Assembly (NCBI RefSeq): GCF_017875735.1
Contig: NZ_JAGGMZ010000001.1
Coordinates: forward strand, 3,038,001-3,102,000
Direction: 5' to 3'
Origin: Arthrobacter sp. CAN_C5
Lineage (GTDB): Bacteria > Actinomycetota > Actinomycetes > Actinomycetales > Micrococcaceae
Length of the DNA: 64,000 nucleotides
Positions 54,998 through 63,432 of this stretch are shown piece by piece (the stretch's first letter is position 1; each line of letters begins with the position of its first letter). Both the position numbers and the translations under genes were made by a program. The notes below the pieces were generated by a model. The model saw only the letters and a program-made list of their open reading frames with translations. It searched no databases and was not told where the DNA came from.

Positions 54998-55476
54998 GCA
55001 CTGCATTGAAACTCACTGTTCCCGACGGACTCCCCTTCATCGACTTCGAGCGCGAGTTCGACTTCCCGGTGAAGCTCGTCTTTCAAGCCCATGCGAAGCC
55101 CGATCTGATCGGGAAATGGCTGGGACCGCGCCGGAACGCGATCGAGGTTGACCACTACGATTTCCGGTCCGGTGGAACCTACCTGTACCGGCACACCGGC
55201 CCCACTGGTGAGACCTACACGTTCAGCGGCGTGTTCCACACCGTGCGGGAGAATGAGTTCGCCATCCAGACCTTCGAGTTTGGCGGGTACCCGGACGTCG
55301 TCAGCATCGAGTTCCTCACCTTCGAGGATCTCGGCAACGGGCGCTGCCGGCTCGCCGGCCATGCGGTCTATCCCACCCTTCAGGCGCGTGACGGGATGGC
55401 TGCCTCGGTGATGGAGGGAGGGATGTCAGAGGGGTACGAACGGCTGGAGGAGCTGCTCGCGTCGGGGAACGTCTGA
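54994..55476 (+). CDS. SRPBCC (AHSA1-like) family protein
   Basis: This 160-residue protein has the START-like fold of the AHSA1/SRPBCC group: VFQAHAKPDLIGKWLGP, the GGTYLYRHTGPTGETYTFSGVF core strands, and GGMSEGYERLEELL as the C-terminal helix. Such proteins bind a hydrophobic ligand in a deep cavity. It is the partner of the ArsR repressor encoded in the same operon, so it may bind or neutralise the same small molecule that releases the repressor. That link is an inference. Confidence 0.9.
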   Translation: MSTALKLTVPDGLPFIDFEREFDFPVKLVFQAHAKPDLIGKWLGPRRNAIEVDHYDFRSGGTYLYRHTGPTGETYTFSGVFHTVRENEFAIQTFEFGGYPDVVSIEFLTFEDLGNGRCRLAGHAVYPTLQARDGMAASVMEGGMSEGYERLEELLASGNV

Positions 55477-55495
55477 CTCACAGTCACCGGATCGA

Positions 55496-55537
55496 CCCAA
55501 CAGTTTCACTCCGGCAGCATCGGGTCTGGCTGTTGGG
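55496..55537 (+). terminator. possible terminator after SRPBCC gene
   Basis: CCCAACAG (55496-55503) pairs with CTGTTGGG (55530-55537) across a 26-nt loop, between the convergent SRPBCC and 55586-56002 genes. No T-run follows, so the call is weak. Confidence 0.3.
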
Positions 55538-55585
55538 CCTCGACAGGATCGGGGCTCGCTGCTGCGTCAGCCGCCCAGGGACTAC

Positions 55586-56002
55586 CTAGCGGTCGCTCGG
55601 CGTAGACCCCGGACGGGTGTCGGAGGTACCCGGCGCTCCGGAGTCGTTCACGTTGGACCGATCCTGAGTGCCGTCGAGACTGTCGTCGTCGAGCAGCATC
55701 TCGGAGCGGTCAGCGGCCGCTCCGTCCGGCCGTGATACGTCCGGCCGTGCTCCGTCCGGCTTTGAGCCGTCCGGCACTGAGCCGTCCGACGCGGCGTCGT
55801 CCGCCATTGACTGGTATCGCACCCGGCGTATCCGGCGGGACATATCCCTGACCAGGAAGATGACCGCCACCACCAACACCAGCGTGGCGAGGAAACCCAA
55901 CAGTCCGGGAGTCACCTGGGAAGGATCAAGTCCCGGCCTCAGCCCGTCCTCTTGATCGGGAGTGGGGCTCACGGCAGACGCCAGGTTGAGCAGGTAATTC
56001 AC
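55586..56002 (-). CDS. hypothetical single-pass membrane protein
   Basis: This 138-residue protein has a short extracytoplasmic N-terminus, one transmembrane helix (about residues 33-50, LLGFLATLVLVVAVIFLV), a basic stop-transfer stretch RDMSRRIRRVRY, and a disordered acidic cytoplasmic tail with PDG-type repeats (SVPDGSKPDGARPDVSRPDG). I know no function. Its position 45 bp downstream of mca on the same strand suggests co-transcription with the mycothiol enzyme. Confidence 0.75.
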   Translation of the reverse strand: MNYLLNLASAVSPTPDQEDGLRPGLDPSQVTPGLLGFLATLVLVVAVIFLVRDMSRRIRRVRYQSMADDAASDGSVPDGSKPDGARPDVSRPDGAAADRSEMLLDDDSLDGTQDRSNVNDSGAPGTSDTRPGSTPSDR

Positions 56003-56047
56003 AATGCACCACTTTCAGGGGAACGACGGGCCACAGGCCAGACCTAC

Positions 56048-56977
56048 CTATTCTATGCCCGCGAAGAAGTCAGCTTCGGGCAGTGTGGATTCCACCCGGG
56101 AGTGGATCAGTGAGTAGTCTTCCCAAGGCCAGACCTGACGCTGCAGGTCGGAGGAAACGGCAAAAAAGAAGCCCTCCGGGTCAACCTGGGTGCGGTGGGA
56201 GCGCAGCGCACGTTCGCGATGTTCGAAGAATTCGCCGCACTGGATCTGGGTCGTGGTCTCGTGGGTTGGCGCCGGGGCCTGATGGCCCTCGGAATCGGCT
56301 TCCAGCCAGGCCGCGATCCGCTCCGCATAAGGCGACTTCAGGCCGGCCCGTTCCAATGCAACGTGGAGTGCGTGAAACCGTTCGGGGTTGAAGGCGCGAT
56401 CGTAGTACAGCTTGGAGGGCGACCAGGCATCCCCGGTTCCCGGGTACCGGTCGGGGTCGCCGGCCGCGTGGTAGGCCTCGACTGCCACCTTGTGGGCCAT
56501 GATGTGATCCGGATGTGGGTACCCACCGTTTTCGTCGTAGCTCAGAATGACGTGCGGGCGGAATTCCCGGATCAGTTTCACCAGGGGCGCCGACGCGCGC
56601 TCCAGGGGCTGCAGCGCAAAGCAGCCGAAAGGTAGCGGCGGCAGCGGGTCGCCCTCGGGCAGGCCCGAGTCGGTGAAGCCCAGCCAGCGCTGGCTGATGC
56701 CCAGCTCGCTGGCGGCCTGCGCCATTTCCAGACGACGCAGCCCTGCCAGGTCACGCAGTGCGTGGGCTTCACCGGCAACCTTTTCGTTGAGGATGTCTCC
56801 GCGCTCCCCGCCGGTGCAGGTGGCAACCATGACCTCGACGCCGTCGGCCGCGTATCGAGCCATAGTTGCCGCGCCCTTGCTCGACTCATCGTCGGGGTGG
56901 GCGTGGACTGCCAGCAGACGGTAGCCCTGGCCCGGTGCGGACGCGCTGGATGATGGGGTGTTTTCCGGGCTGGGCAA
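56048..56977 (-). CDS. mca: mycothiol conjugate amidase
   Basis: Mca cleaves mycothiol S-conjugates to release mercapturic acids for export, detoxifying electrophiles and drugs. The 309-residue zinc-dependent LmbE-family enzyme shows AHPDDE (26-31) and a later HPDH, which supply the metal ligands, plus TCTGGERGDILN. Its length and C-terminal region fit Mca better than the related deacetylase MshB. The start is TTG 56977 with AGGAG 6 nt upstream. Its presence shows that the organism makes mycothiol. It is divergent from the DUF4307 gene. Confidence 0.95.
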   Translation of the reverse strand: MPSPENTPSSSASAPGQGYRLLAVHAHPDDESSKGAATMARYAADGVEVMVATCTGGERGDILNEKVAGEAHALRDLAGLRRLEMAQAASELGISQRWLGFTDSGLPEGDPLPPLPFGCFALQPLERASAPLVKLIREFRPHVILSYDENGGYPHPDHIMAHKVAVEAYHAAGDPDRYPGTGDAWSPSKLYYDRAFNPERFHALHVALERAGLKSPYAERIAAWLEADSEGHQAPAPTHETTTQIQCGEFFEHRERALRSHRTQVDPEGFFFAVSSDLQRQVWPWEDYSLIHSRVESTLPEADFFAGIE

Positions 56978-57042
56978 CGACTGCTCCTGTGGTTTTGGTT
57001 AATCGCTTTAGGCGATAAATTCTGGCGGGGATAAAATGGTGT

Positions 57043-57492
57043 GTGATGGATACCAACCAACCGCCAGTATCAAGAGTAGCCAATCGCTACGGCACCCCCA
57101 AGCCGGGATTGTCGCGCCGAACCTGGAAGCGGTTGATCTGGATCACCCTGGGTGTCGCGGTGCTGGCCACGGCCGTATTCAGTGTGCAGACGGCCATTCC
57201 TGAGGTGTCGAGCAAGGACGTGGGCTTCAACATCCAGGACGCTGGGCGTGCAAGCGTCGACTACGAGATCACGAAGGCCCCCGAGACCGCCGTGCAGTGC
57301 GCCATCCAGGTGCTCAGCGAGACCTACGCCGTGGTGGGCTGGCAGGTGGTCGAGATCGGCCCCAACAGCACCGACGAAGGCACCGACGGAGGCCGGACCA
57401 CCGCGCACCGCACTCTCCTGAGGACCGAGGCCATCGGCGTATCCGGGGGCGTCAACGCCTGTTGGGTCCTCGAGGGGACACCTTCGCCGTAG
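57043..57492 (+). CDS. DUF4307 domain-containing protein
   Basis: This 149-residue protein has a cytoplasmic N-terminus with RYGTPKPGLSRRTWKR, one membrane helix (about 30-50) and an extracytoplasmic domain of about 90 residues. DUF4307 is an actinobacterial family encoded between mca and greA (Rv1081c, from memory), with unknown function. The start may be GTG 57043 or ATG 57046, since a TAAAAT box ends 5 or 8 nt upstream. There is no RBS. Confidence 0.88.
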   Translation: MMDTNQPPVSRVANRYGTPKPGLSRRTWKRLIWITLGVAVLATAVFSVQTAIPEVSSKDVGFNIQDAGRASVDYEITKAPETAVQCAIQVLSETYAVVGWQVVEIGPNSTDEGTDGGRTTAHRTLLRTEAIGVSGGVNACWVLEGTPSP

Positions 57493-57667
57493 CCTGTCCG
57501 CCACGGCCGAAACGTCTCGTTTTCACTACATTTCCGGGGCGACCCCCCTGCCCTACCTTGGGTTATCCTCACGAAGCCGACTACACTGGGGGCAATACGT
57601 TCGGCTCTCCCCTACCGGTGATCAACGGTGTATGTGGTCATCCAAGGGTGGAGCCTTTATTTGTTGC

Positions 57668-57679
57668 TAAGCCTGCTTA
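57668..57679. promoter_or_regulatory. TAAGC-CT-GCTTA palindrome upstream of greA
   Basis: This perfect 5-bp inverted repeat with a 2-nt spacer is followed by CAT, giving GCTTACAT as at 889-896 before the Holin-X operon. It lies 87 bp before the greA start, in a 262-bp gene-free region. It may be a shared regulator site or part of a promoter. Confidence 0.35.
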
Positions 57680-57754
57680 CATCTCGTTGTGCAGGCTGTC
57701 ACCATGCCGGAGCCTCCCGTATGTCGGGTTCCGGACATAGCTAAGGAGATGCCC

Positions 57755-58246
57755 GTGTCCACCAACAGTGCACCTGTCGCATGGCTTACCCAGGAGTCCT
57801 ACGATCGCCTCAAGGCTGAGCTTGAGCATTTGTCCGGCCCCGGCCGGACCGAGGTGGTTGCCCGCATTGAGCAGGCCCGCTCCGAGGGGGACCTGAAGGA
57901 GAACGGTGGCTACCATGCCGCCAAGGAGGAACAGGGCAAGTCCGAGGCCCGCATCCGTCAGCTCACCGCCCTGCTCGAGAACGCCCACGTCGGCGAAGCT
58001 CCCGAGGACAACGGCATTGTGGAGCCGGGCATGCTGGTCCACGCCAGGATTGCCGGCGACGACTCCACCTTCCTGCTGGGCAGCCGCGAGGTAGCCGGGG
58101 ATACCGACATCGATGTGTACAGCGAAAAATCACCGCTAGGCGCCGCCATCCAGGGCAAGAAGTCCGGTGACAAAGTCGCCTACACGGCCCCGAACGGCAA
58201 GTCCATCGAGGTTGAGGTCCTTTCGGCCAAGCCCTACGTCGGCTGA
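57755..58246 (+). CDS. greA: transcription elongation factor GreA
   Basis: GreA enters the RNA polymerase secondary channel and stimulates cleavage of backtracked RNA. The 163-residue protein has the N-terminal coiled coil with the acidic tip EGDLKENGGYHAAKEEQ and a C-terminal FKBP-like domain ending in SPLGAAIQGKKSGDKVAY. GTG 57755 was chosen because AAGGAG lies 6 nt upstream. The ATG at 57749 abuts that RBS. Its context (DUF4307, mca) matches Rv1080c. Confidence 0.95.
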   Translation: MSTNSAPVAWLTQESYDRLKAELEHLSGPGRTEVVARIEQARSEGDLKENGGYHAAKEEQGKSEARIRQLTALLENAHVGEAPEDNGIVEPGMLVHARIAGDDSTFLLGSREVAGDTDIDVYSEKSPLGAAIQGKKSGDKVAYTAPNGKSIEVEVLSAKPYVG

Positions 58247-58255
58247 GCCAGCACC

Positions 58256-58852
58256 CTAGCGCCCACTTGACTGCCGACGGCGGTCCGTCCCCTCCGGGGC
58301 GGGCCGCCGTTTCAGTACCAGGGCCGCGAGCAGTCCGCCGAGCGCACCGAACAGGTGCGCCTGCCAGGAGACGTTGGACCCTGGCGAGGGAAGGACTCCC
58401 CACAGGATGGAGCCGTACATGAGGAACAGCACTCCGGCCAGCAGGATCTGGCGCAGGCTGCGGTTGTAGAAGCCGCGGACAATCAGGTAGGCGAACAGGC
58501 CGAACACTACCCCGGAGGCACCGATGGTGAGGCCTCCGCCGAAGATCCAGACGCCAATCCCTGAGCCGAGCCAGCTGGCGGCGACCGCGACGGCGAACCG
58601 CCTCGCCCCCTCCAGGAAGGTCAGGAACCCCAGCACCAGGAGCGGAAAGGTGTTGCTCACCAGGTGTCCCACGCCCGCGTGGAGCAGCGGGGCGAACAGG
58701 ATGCCGTCCAGCCCCTCCAGCTCCCGTGGGTCGATGCCGAGCCAGCCGACCAGACGTGTCCCGGTCAGGACATTGACCAGGTGGATGGCCCACAGCAGCG
58801 CCGCGAAGAGCCCCACCGTCAGCAGCCCCGTGCGTGCTCGTCTGGCGAGCAT
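58256..58852 (-). CDS. rhomboid family intramembrane serine protease
   Basis: This 198-residue protein has six transmembrane helices. The catalytic Ser sits in GASGVVFGL and the catalytic His in WQAHLFGALGG, so the protease should be active. An early HAGVGHLVSNTFPL segment supplies the conserved His/Asn of helix 2. Substrates are unknown. The start is 2 bp after the ilvA stop on the same strand, so it is likely in an operon with ilvA and the AI-2E-type permease. It converges with greA. Confidence 0.92.
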   Translation of the reverse strand: MLARRARTGLLTVGLFAALLWAIHLVNVLTGTRLVGWLGIDPRELEGLDGILFAPLLHAGVGHLVSNTFPLLVLGFLTFLEGARRFAVAVAASWLGSGIGVWIFGGGLTIGASGVVFGLFAYLIVRGFYNRSLRQILLAGVLFLMYGSILWGVLPSPGSNVSWQAHLFGALGGLLAALVLKRRPAPEGTDRRRQSSGR

Positions 58853-58854
58853 AC

Positions 58855-60108
58855 TCAGCCTTCGATAACCATGGGCTGGAATCCTTCGGCCCGCAGGTTC
58901 CCGAGGATGAGTTCGCAGTGCTCCTCGCCCTTGGTTTCCATGTTGATGGTGATTGCCACGTCCCCCATGCTGATCGAACCGCCCACCCGGGTGTGGTCGA
59001 CGCCGGTGACATTCGCGTCCGACTCGGCGATGATGCGGGAAATGGTGGCCAGGGAGCCGGGCCGGTCGTCCAGGAGCATCCGCACCACCAGGTACCTTCC
59101 CGCCGCAGCGAGCCCGCGCTGGATGACCTTCAGCATCAGCATCGGGTCGATGTTGCCGCCGGACAGGATGACCGCGGTGTTTCCGGGTGAGGCACCGTTC
59201 TCGGTCAGTTTTCCGTCGAGCAGGGCCGCCACTCCCACAGCTCCAGCAGGCTCCACCACCATCTTTGAGCGCTCCAGCAGGAAGATCAGTGCTCGTGCCA
59301 GCGAATCCTCGGTGACAGTGACAACATCGTCGACCAGTTCCTTGATGATGGAGAACGGCAACTGGCCAGGCCGGCCCACGGCAATGCCGTCGGCGATGGT
59401 GGATACCTTGGTCAATGGCACCAGCGCGTCGGCTGCCAGCGACGGCGGGTAGGCCGCGGCGTTCTCGGCCTGCACCCCGATGATCCGGATTTCACGGCCC
59501 AGCTCCCGCGCCCGGGCCTTCACCGCGACGGCGACGCCGGCCAGCAGCCCACCGCCGCCCACCCCCATGAGGATGGTGTCGACGTCGGGCACCTGCTCAA
59601 GGATCTCCAGGCCGATGGTTCCCTGCCCCGCCACCACGTCGACGTTGTCGAACGGGTGAACGAACACGGTGCCGGTCTCCTCCGCGTACCGCTTCGCTTC
59701 GGCCAGCGCCTCATCGACGTTGTGCCCGTGCAGGACCACCTCGGCGCCGTGGCCGCGGGTGGCTGCCAGCTTGGGCAGGGCGACCCCCAATGGCATGTAG
59801 ATCCGCGCGGTGATGCCGAGCCGCGCGGCCGCCACGGCCACGCCCTGGGCGTGGTTACCGGCGGACGCGGCGACGACTCCGCGGTCCTTCTCCGCATCGG
59901 ACAGGCGGGCCATCCTGACGTAGGCTCCGCGGATCTTGAACGAACCCGCGCGCTGCAGGTTCTCGCATTTCAGTGACACGTTGGCACCGATCAGCCGCCC
60001 CAGCGCCCGTGACTCCTCGATGGGGGTGCGGGCGATGACGCCGTCGAGTAGTTTCTGCGCGGCCTGCACGTCGTCGAGCGTCACCGCGAGGTCCAATAGC
60101 TCAGTCAC
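58855..60108 (-). CDS. ilvA: threonine ammonia-lyase
   Basis: IlvA deaminates threonine to 2-oxobutyrate, the first step of isoleucine synthesis, or acts catabolically. The 417-residue PLP enzyme has its Schiff-base Lys58 in GSFKIRGAY, a phosphate-binding GVGGGGLLAG loop, and one C-terminal ACT domain (RMLLDDRPGSLATISRIIAE). A single ACT domain is typical of the short actinobacterial/catabolic form. GTG 60108 overlaps the permease stop (GTGA), so the two are translationally coupled. Confidence 0.95.
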   Translation of the reverse strand: MTELLDLAVTLDDVQAAQKLLDGVIARTPIEESRALGRLIGANVSLKCENLQRAGSFKIRGAYVRMARLSDAEKDRGVVAASAGNHAQGVAVAAARLGITARIYMPLGVALPKLAATRGHGAEVVLHGHNVDEALAEAKRYAEETGTVFVHPFDNVDVVAGQGTIGLEILEQVPDVDTILMGVGGGGLLAGVAVAVKARARELGREIRIIGVQAENAAAYPPSLAADALVPLTKVSTIADGIAVGRPGQLPFSIIKELVDDVVTVTEDSLARALIFLLERSKMVVEPAGAVGVAALLDGKLTENGASPGNTAVILSGGNIDPMLMLKVIQRGLAAAGRYLVVRMLLDDRPGSLATISRIIAESDANVTGVDHTRVGGSISMGDVAITINMETKGEEHCELILGNLRAEGFQPMVIEG

Positions 60109-61346
60109 TGGTCGGCCTTTCGTGCCTCAGGGGGGATGGAATGTTCAGGGGTGTCGTTGTGGGGCGGTTCGCCGGGCGGTTCAGGGAGCCCGCCCGGCGG
60201 AGGCGGCACCCCACCCACCGCAGGGTCGGTCTCCCAGGAGCGCCCGGCAATATAGCGGACCACCGTATTCACCACCGCCAGCAGCGGCACCGAGAAGAGC
60301 GCGCCGGGAATCCCCGCGATCAGGGTTCCACCAGCCACCGCCAGCACTACTGCGAGCGGGTGCAGCGACACCGCGGGCCCCATGATCAGGGGCTGCAGGA
60401 CGTGCCCCTCCAGTTGTTGCACCACCAGGACGATGGCCAGCATGATCAGCGCGTTGACCCAGCCGTTGGCCACCAGGGCCAGCAGCACCGCGACCAGGCC
60501 GGTGAAGAGCGCACCGACAATGGGGATGAAGGACCCCAGGAAGACCAGGACACTGAGGGGCAGGGCCAGGGGAACCCCGATCAGCGCTGCGCCGACGCCG
60601 ATGCCCACCGCATCGACGAACGCGACGAGCATCTGCACCCGGACATAATTGGCCATCGACGACCAGCCGCGGCGCCCGGCACCGTCCACCGGCGTCCGCG
60701 CCACACGGGGCATCAGGCCGACGACGAACCGCCAGATCCGCTCGCCCTCCAGCAGGAAAAAGATGAGGGCAAAGACGGTCAGCAGGGCGCCGGCCCCGAA
60801 GTGGCCCGCACTGCTTCCCAGCGAGATCACTCCCGTGACGATGCTTCCACTATTGTTCTGGACGGCACCCGTCACTTCTTCGATGAACTGGTCGATCTGG
60901 AGGGTGGTCAGTCCCAGCGGTCCGTCCGATAACCACGACTGGATCTGGCGGATCCCTTCCAGCGCCTCATCCCAAAGATCGGCAAGGCCCAACGCCAGCT
61001 GCCGTCCCGCGAGGGTGGCCATGCCACCCACCAGCCCCAGGAACGAGACGACGGTGACCGCGACCGCGAGCCCGTTGGGAACCTTCGCCTTCCGCAGTAG
61101 ATTCATCACGGGCAGGAGCAGGCTTGCCAGCAAGCCGGCCAGCAGCAGCGGGATGATGAGCAGCGACACGTGGCCGAGGAGCCACACCAGCACCCCGCCC
61201 ACCAGCACAATCAGCCCTACCCGCCACGCCCACGCCGCCGATAGGCTCAGCGCATAGGGAACGTCCCCTGAGCGGTCGCGCCCAGGCACTGGCCGCGGGG
61301 CGCCCTGAAGGTCCGCCGGGACCTTCCACTGAGCGGGGCGATTCAT
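60105..61346 (-). CDS. AI-2E family transporter
   Basis: This 413-residue protein has about eight membrane helices of the AI-2E/PerM family. Helices cluster at residues 37-85 and 90-115. The characteristic late region is VFLGSFIPIVGALFTGLVAV and VVQQLEGHVLQPLIMG. Despite the name, many members are Na+/H+ antiporters and autoinducer transport is not implied. The C-terminal 50 residues are Pro-rich and disordered. ATG 61346 follows AAGGA, and the longer frame lacks an RBS. It is the first gene of the permease-ilvA-rhomboid unit and divergent from DeoR. Confidence 0.92.
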   Translation of the reverse strand: MNRPAQWKVPADLQGAPRPVPGRDRSGDVPYALSLSAAWAWRVGLIVLVGGVLVWLLGHVSLLIIPLLLAGLLASLLLPVMNLLRKAKVPNGLAVAVTVVSFLGLVGGMATLAGRQLALGLADLWDEALEGIRQIQSWLSDGPLGLTTLQIDQFIEEVTGAVQNNSGSIVTGVISLGSSAGHFGAGALLTVFALIFFLLEGERIWRFVVGLMPRVARTPVDGAGRRGWSSMANYVRVQMLVAFVDAVGIGVGAALIGVPLALPLSVLVFLGSFIPIVGALFTGLVAVLLALVANGWVNALIMLAIVLVVQQLEGHVLQPLIMGPAVSLHPLAVVLAVAGGTLIAGIPGALFSVPLLAVVNTVVRYIAGRSWETDPAVGGVPPPPGGLPEPPGEPPHNDTPEHSIPPEARKADQ

Positions 61347-61463
61347 GCTGTCATCCTTCCACACCTTGCCGACCATCAGGCATTGAGTCGGCGGGCCTCC
61401 CGCGCTTGTTACGCGGTTCCTGGCCGGGGGGTTCCTGTCCACTCCAATAATCGGATATGTTTG

Positions 61464-61480
61464 ACTTTGTTCGAAAAAGT
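61464..61480. promoter_or_regulatory. candidate operator upstream of DeoR-galT-galK
   Basis: ACTTT-G-TTCGAA-AAAGT is an almost perfect inverted repeat centred on TTCGAA. A TATGTT -10 candidate at 61456-61461 lies just upstream, so the site would cover the transcription start and allow autorepression by the DeoR protein. Confidence 0.5.
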
Positions 61481-61498
61481 TACTTTTGGGAGAGATGG

Positions 61499-62308
61499 AT
61501 GCTGGCCGCCGAGCGACGGGACGCAATAGTTGCCGAACTGGTGACCAGTCCTGCCGTCCGTGTGACCCGGCTTGCCCAGCAGTTCGACGTGTCAGAAATG
61601 ACCATCCGCCGTGACATTGACGCACTGGAGGCGGCGGGGGTGCTGACCCGCGTCCATGGTGGTGCCACCCGGCCGCAGACGCTCAGCGCCGCCGAACCCG
61701 GCTTCTCGGCCAACACCGGCCGGCAGCGCGAGGCGAAGAAGCAGATTGCGCTGGCGGCGAGTCGGCTGATTACCCCCGGCATGACCATCTCCCTCACCGG
61801 GGGAACCACCGTCTACCAGCTTGCCGCCCTCCTACCGGACCTCGGCCCACTCACGGTGCTCACCAACTCGCTGCCGGCGGCCGAGCTGCTCAACGGTTTC
61901 GCCGCCCAGGACCGCGGCCGTAACCTCAGCGTGTTCCTCACCGGCGGGGAACGCTCCCCCTCGGAGGCGCTGGTCGGTCCGCTCGCCACCGCCACGGTTG
62001 GTCTGTTAAACGTCGATCTCTGCTTCATGGGGGTCCACGGGGTCGACGCCACCGCCGGCATTACGACGCCGAACCTGGCCGAGGCGGAAACCAACCGCGC
62101 GTTCGCCCGCCAGAGCGCACGCCTGGTGGTCCTCGCTGACTCCACCAAGATCGGCGTCGTGGCCCTGGCCCAGATCGTCGACCTGACCGAGCTTGAATGC
62201 CTTGTCACCGCGGGCGACTCCGTCGGCCCGGATCATCTCACCCAACTCGAGCTTCACACCACCGTGCTCACTCCCGACACCCTCACCTCCAAGGAAACCC
62301 ACCCATGA
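61499..62308 (+). CDS. DeoR/GlpR family transcriptional regulator
   Basis: This 269-residue repressor has an N-terminal DeoR helix-turn-helix (RVTRLAQQFDVSEMTIRRDIDAL, followed by VLTRVHGGA) and a C-terminal sugar-phosphate sensing domain with SLTGGTTVYQLA, VLTNSLPAAELL and DLCFMGVHGVD. The target is probably the gal genes it is fused to by an ATGA overlap, with a galactose-derived phosphate as inducer. ATG 61499 was chosen after GGGAGAG. The longer frame begins inside the operator. Confidence 0.93.
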   Translation: MLAAERRDAIVAELVTSPAVRVTRLAQQFDVSEMTIRRDIDALEAAGVLTRVHGGATRPQTLSAAEPGFSANTGRQREAKKQIALAASRLITPGMTISLTGGTTVYQLAALLPDLGPLTVLTNSLPAAELLNGFAAQDRGRNLSVFLTGGERSPSEALVGPLATATVGLLNVDLCFMGVHGVDATAGITTPNLAEAETNRAFARQSARLVVLADSTKIGVVALAQIVDLTELECLVTAGDSVGPDHLTQLELHTTVLTPDTLTSKETHP

Positions 62309-63432
62309 CCCTGGTCACCCCCACCCGGCTGTCTGACGGCCGCGAGCTGATCTACTTCGACGCCACCGCCCAGGCGGCCGCCCTCCACCGCGATCATTCA
62401 GCCGTTGCCGACACCCGGGACCTCCCCGCCCGGGGTGCCACCGGCGATGCCCGCTTTGACGCCCTGACCGGGGAATGGGTGGCCGTCGCCGCGCACCGAC
62501 AGTCCAGAACGCACCTGCCGCCGGCCGACCAGTGCCCCCTGTGCCCGACCACGGCCGGTAATCTGTCCGAAATCCCCGCCCCGGACTATGAGGTGGTGGT
62601 GTTTGAGAACCGTTTCTCCTCGTTCGGTCCTTCGCTCGGCGCCCTGCCAGCGGATGCCGGCTGGGGAACCACCGCTCCTGCGCACGGTCGCTGCGAGGTC
62701 GTGGCCTTCGACTCGGCCCACGAGGGTTCCTTCGGGTCGCTGGCACCCGAGCGTGCCAGGACAGTGATTGACGCGTGGGCGCACCGGACGGAGGCACTGT
62801 CCGCCCTGGACGGGATCCGTCAGGTTTTCTGCTTCGAGAACCGCGGCGCTGATATCGGGGTCACCCTGCTGCACCCCCACGGCCAGATCTACGCCTACCC
62901 CTTCATTCCGCCCCGCTCGGCGGTGATGGCCCGCGCCGCGCGGGCCCATTTCGACGCCACCGATGGCCGGGAAACCCTGCTGGCGGGCATGCTGAAGGCC
63001 GAACGGGATTCGGGCGAGCGGATGATCATCGAAGGCAAGCACTTCAGCGCCTTCGTCCCGTTCGCTGCGCGCTGGCCGCTCGAAGTCCACCTGGTACCGC
63101 ACCGGCAGGTCGCGGATCTCGCCGCGCTGACCGACCCGGAGCGCGACGAGCTCACCACCGTCTACCTGGACCTGCTGGGACGGGTGGACCGCCTCTACTC
63201 CACCCCCAGCCCGTACATCGCCGCGTGGCATCAGGCACCCCTTGATCCGCTGCTGCGACCGGCCAGCCGTCTGCACCTGCAGCTCACCTCGCCCCGCCGG
63301 GCCGAGGACAAACTGAAGTTCCTGGCCGGCTCCGAGGCTGCGATGGGCGCATTCATCAACGACACCACCCCTGAACTGGTCGCGGACAACCTTCGCAACG
63401 CCGTCGGGACAACTGCAAAGGACCTGCCATGA
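62305..63432 (+). CDS. galT: galactose-1-phosphate uridylyltransferase
   Basis: GalT exchanges UMP between UDP-glucose and galactose 1-phosphate in the Leloir pathway. The 375-residue HIT-superfamily enzyme has the catalytic motif HPHGQIY, the zinc-binding CPLCP near residue 72, and FENRFSSFGP. It is coupled by ATGA to the DeoR gene upstream and by ATGA to galK downstream. No galE is seen in the window. Confidence 0.96.
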   Translation: MTLVTPTRLSDGRELIYFDATAQAAALHRDHSAVADTRDLPARGATGDARFDALTGEWVAVAAHRQSRTHLPPADQCPLCPTTAGNLSEIPAPDYEVVVFENRFSSFGPSLGALPADAGWGTTAPAHGRCEVVAFDSAHEGSFGSLAPERARTVIDAWAHRTEALSALDGIRQVFCFENRGADIGVTLLHPHGQIYAYPFIPPRSAVMARAARAHFDATDGRETLLAGMLKAERDSGERMIIEGKHFSAFVPFAARWPLEVHLVPHRQVADLAALTDPERDELTTVYLDLLGRVDRLYSTPSPYIAAWHQAPLDPLLRPASRLHLQLTSPRRAEDKLKFLAGSEAAMGAFINDTTPELVADNLRNAVGTTAKDLP

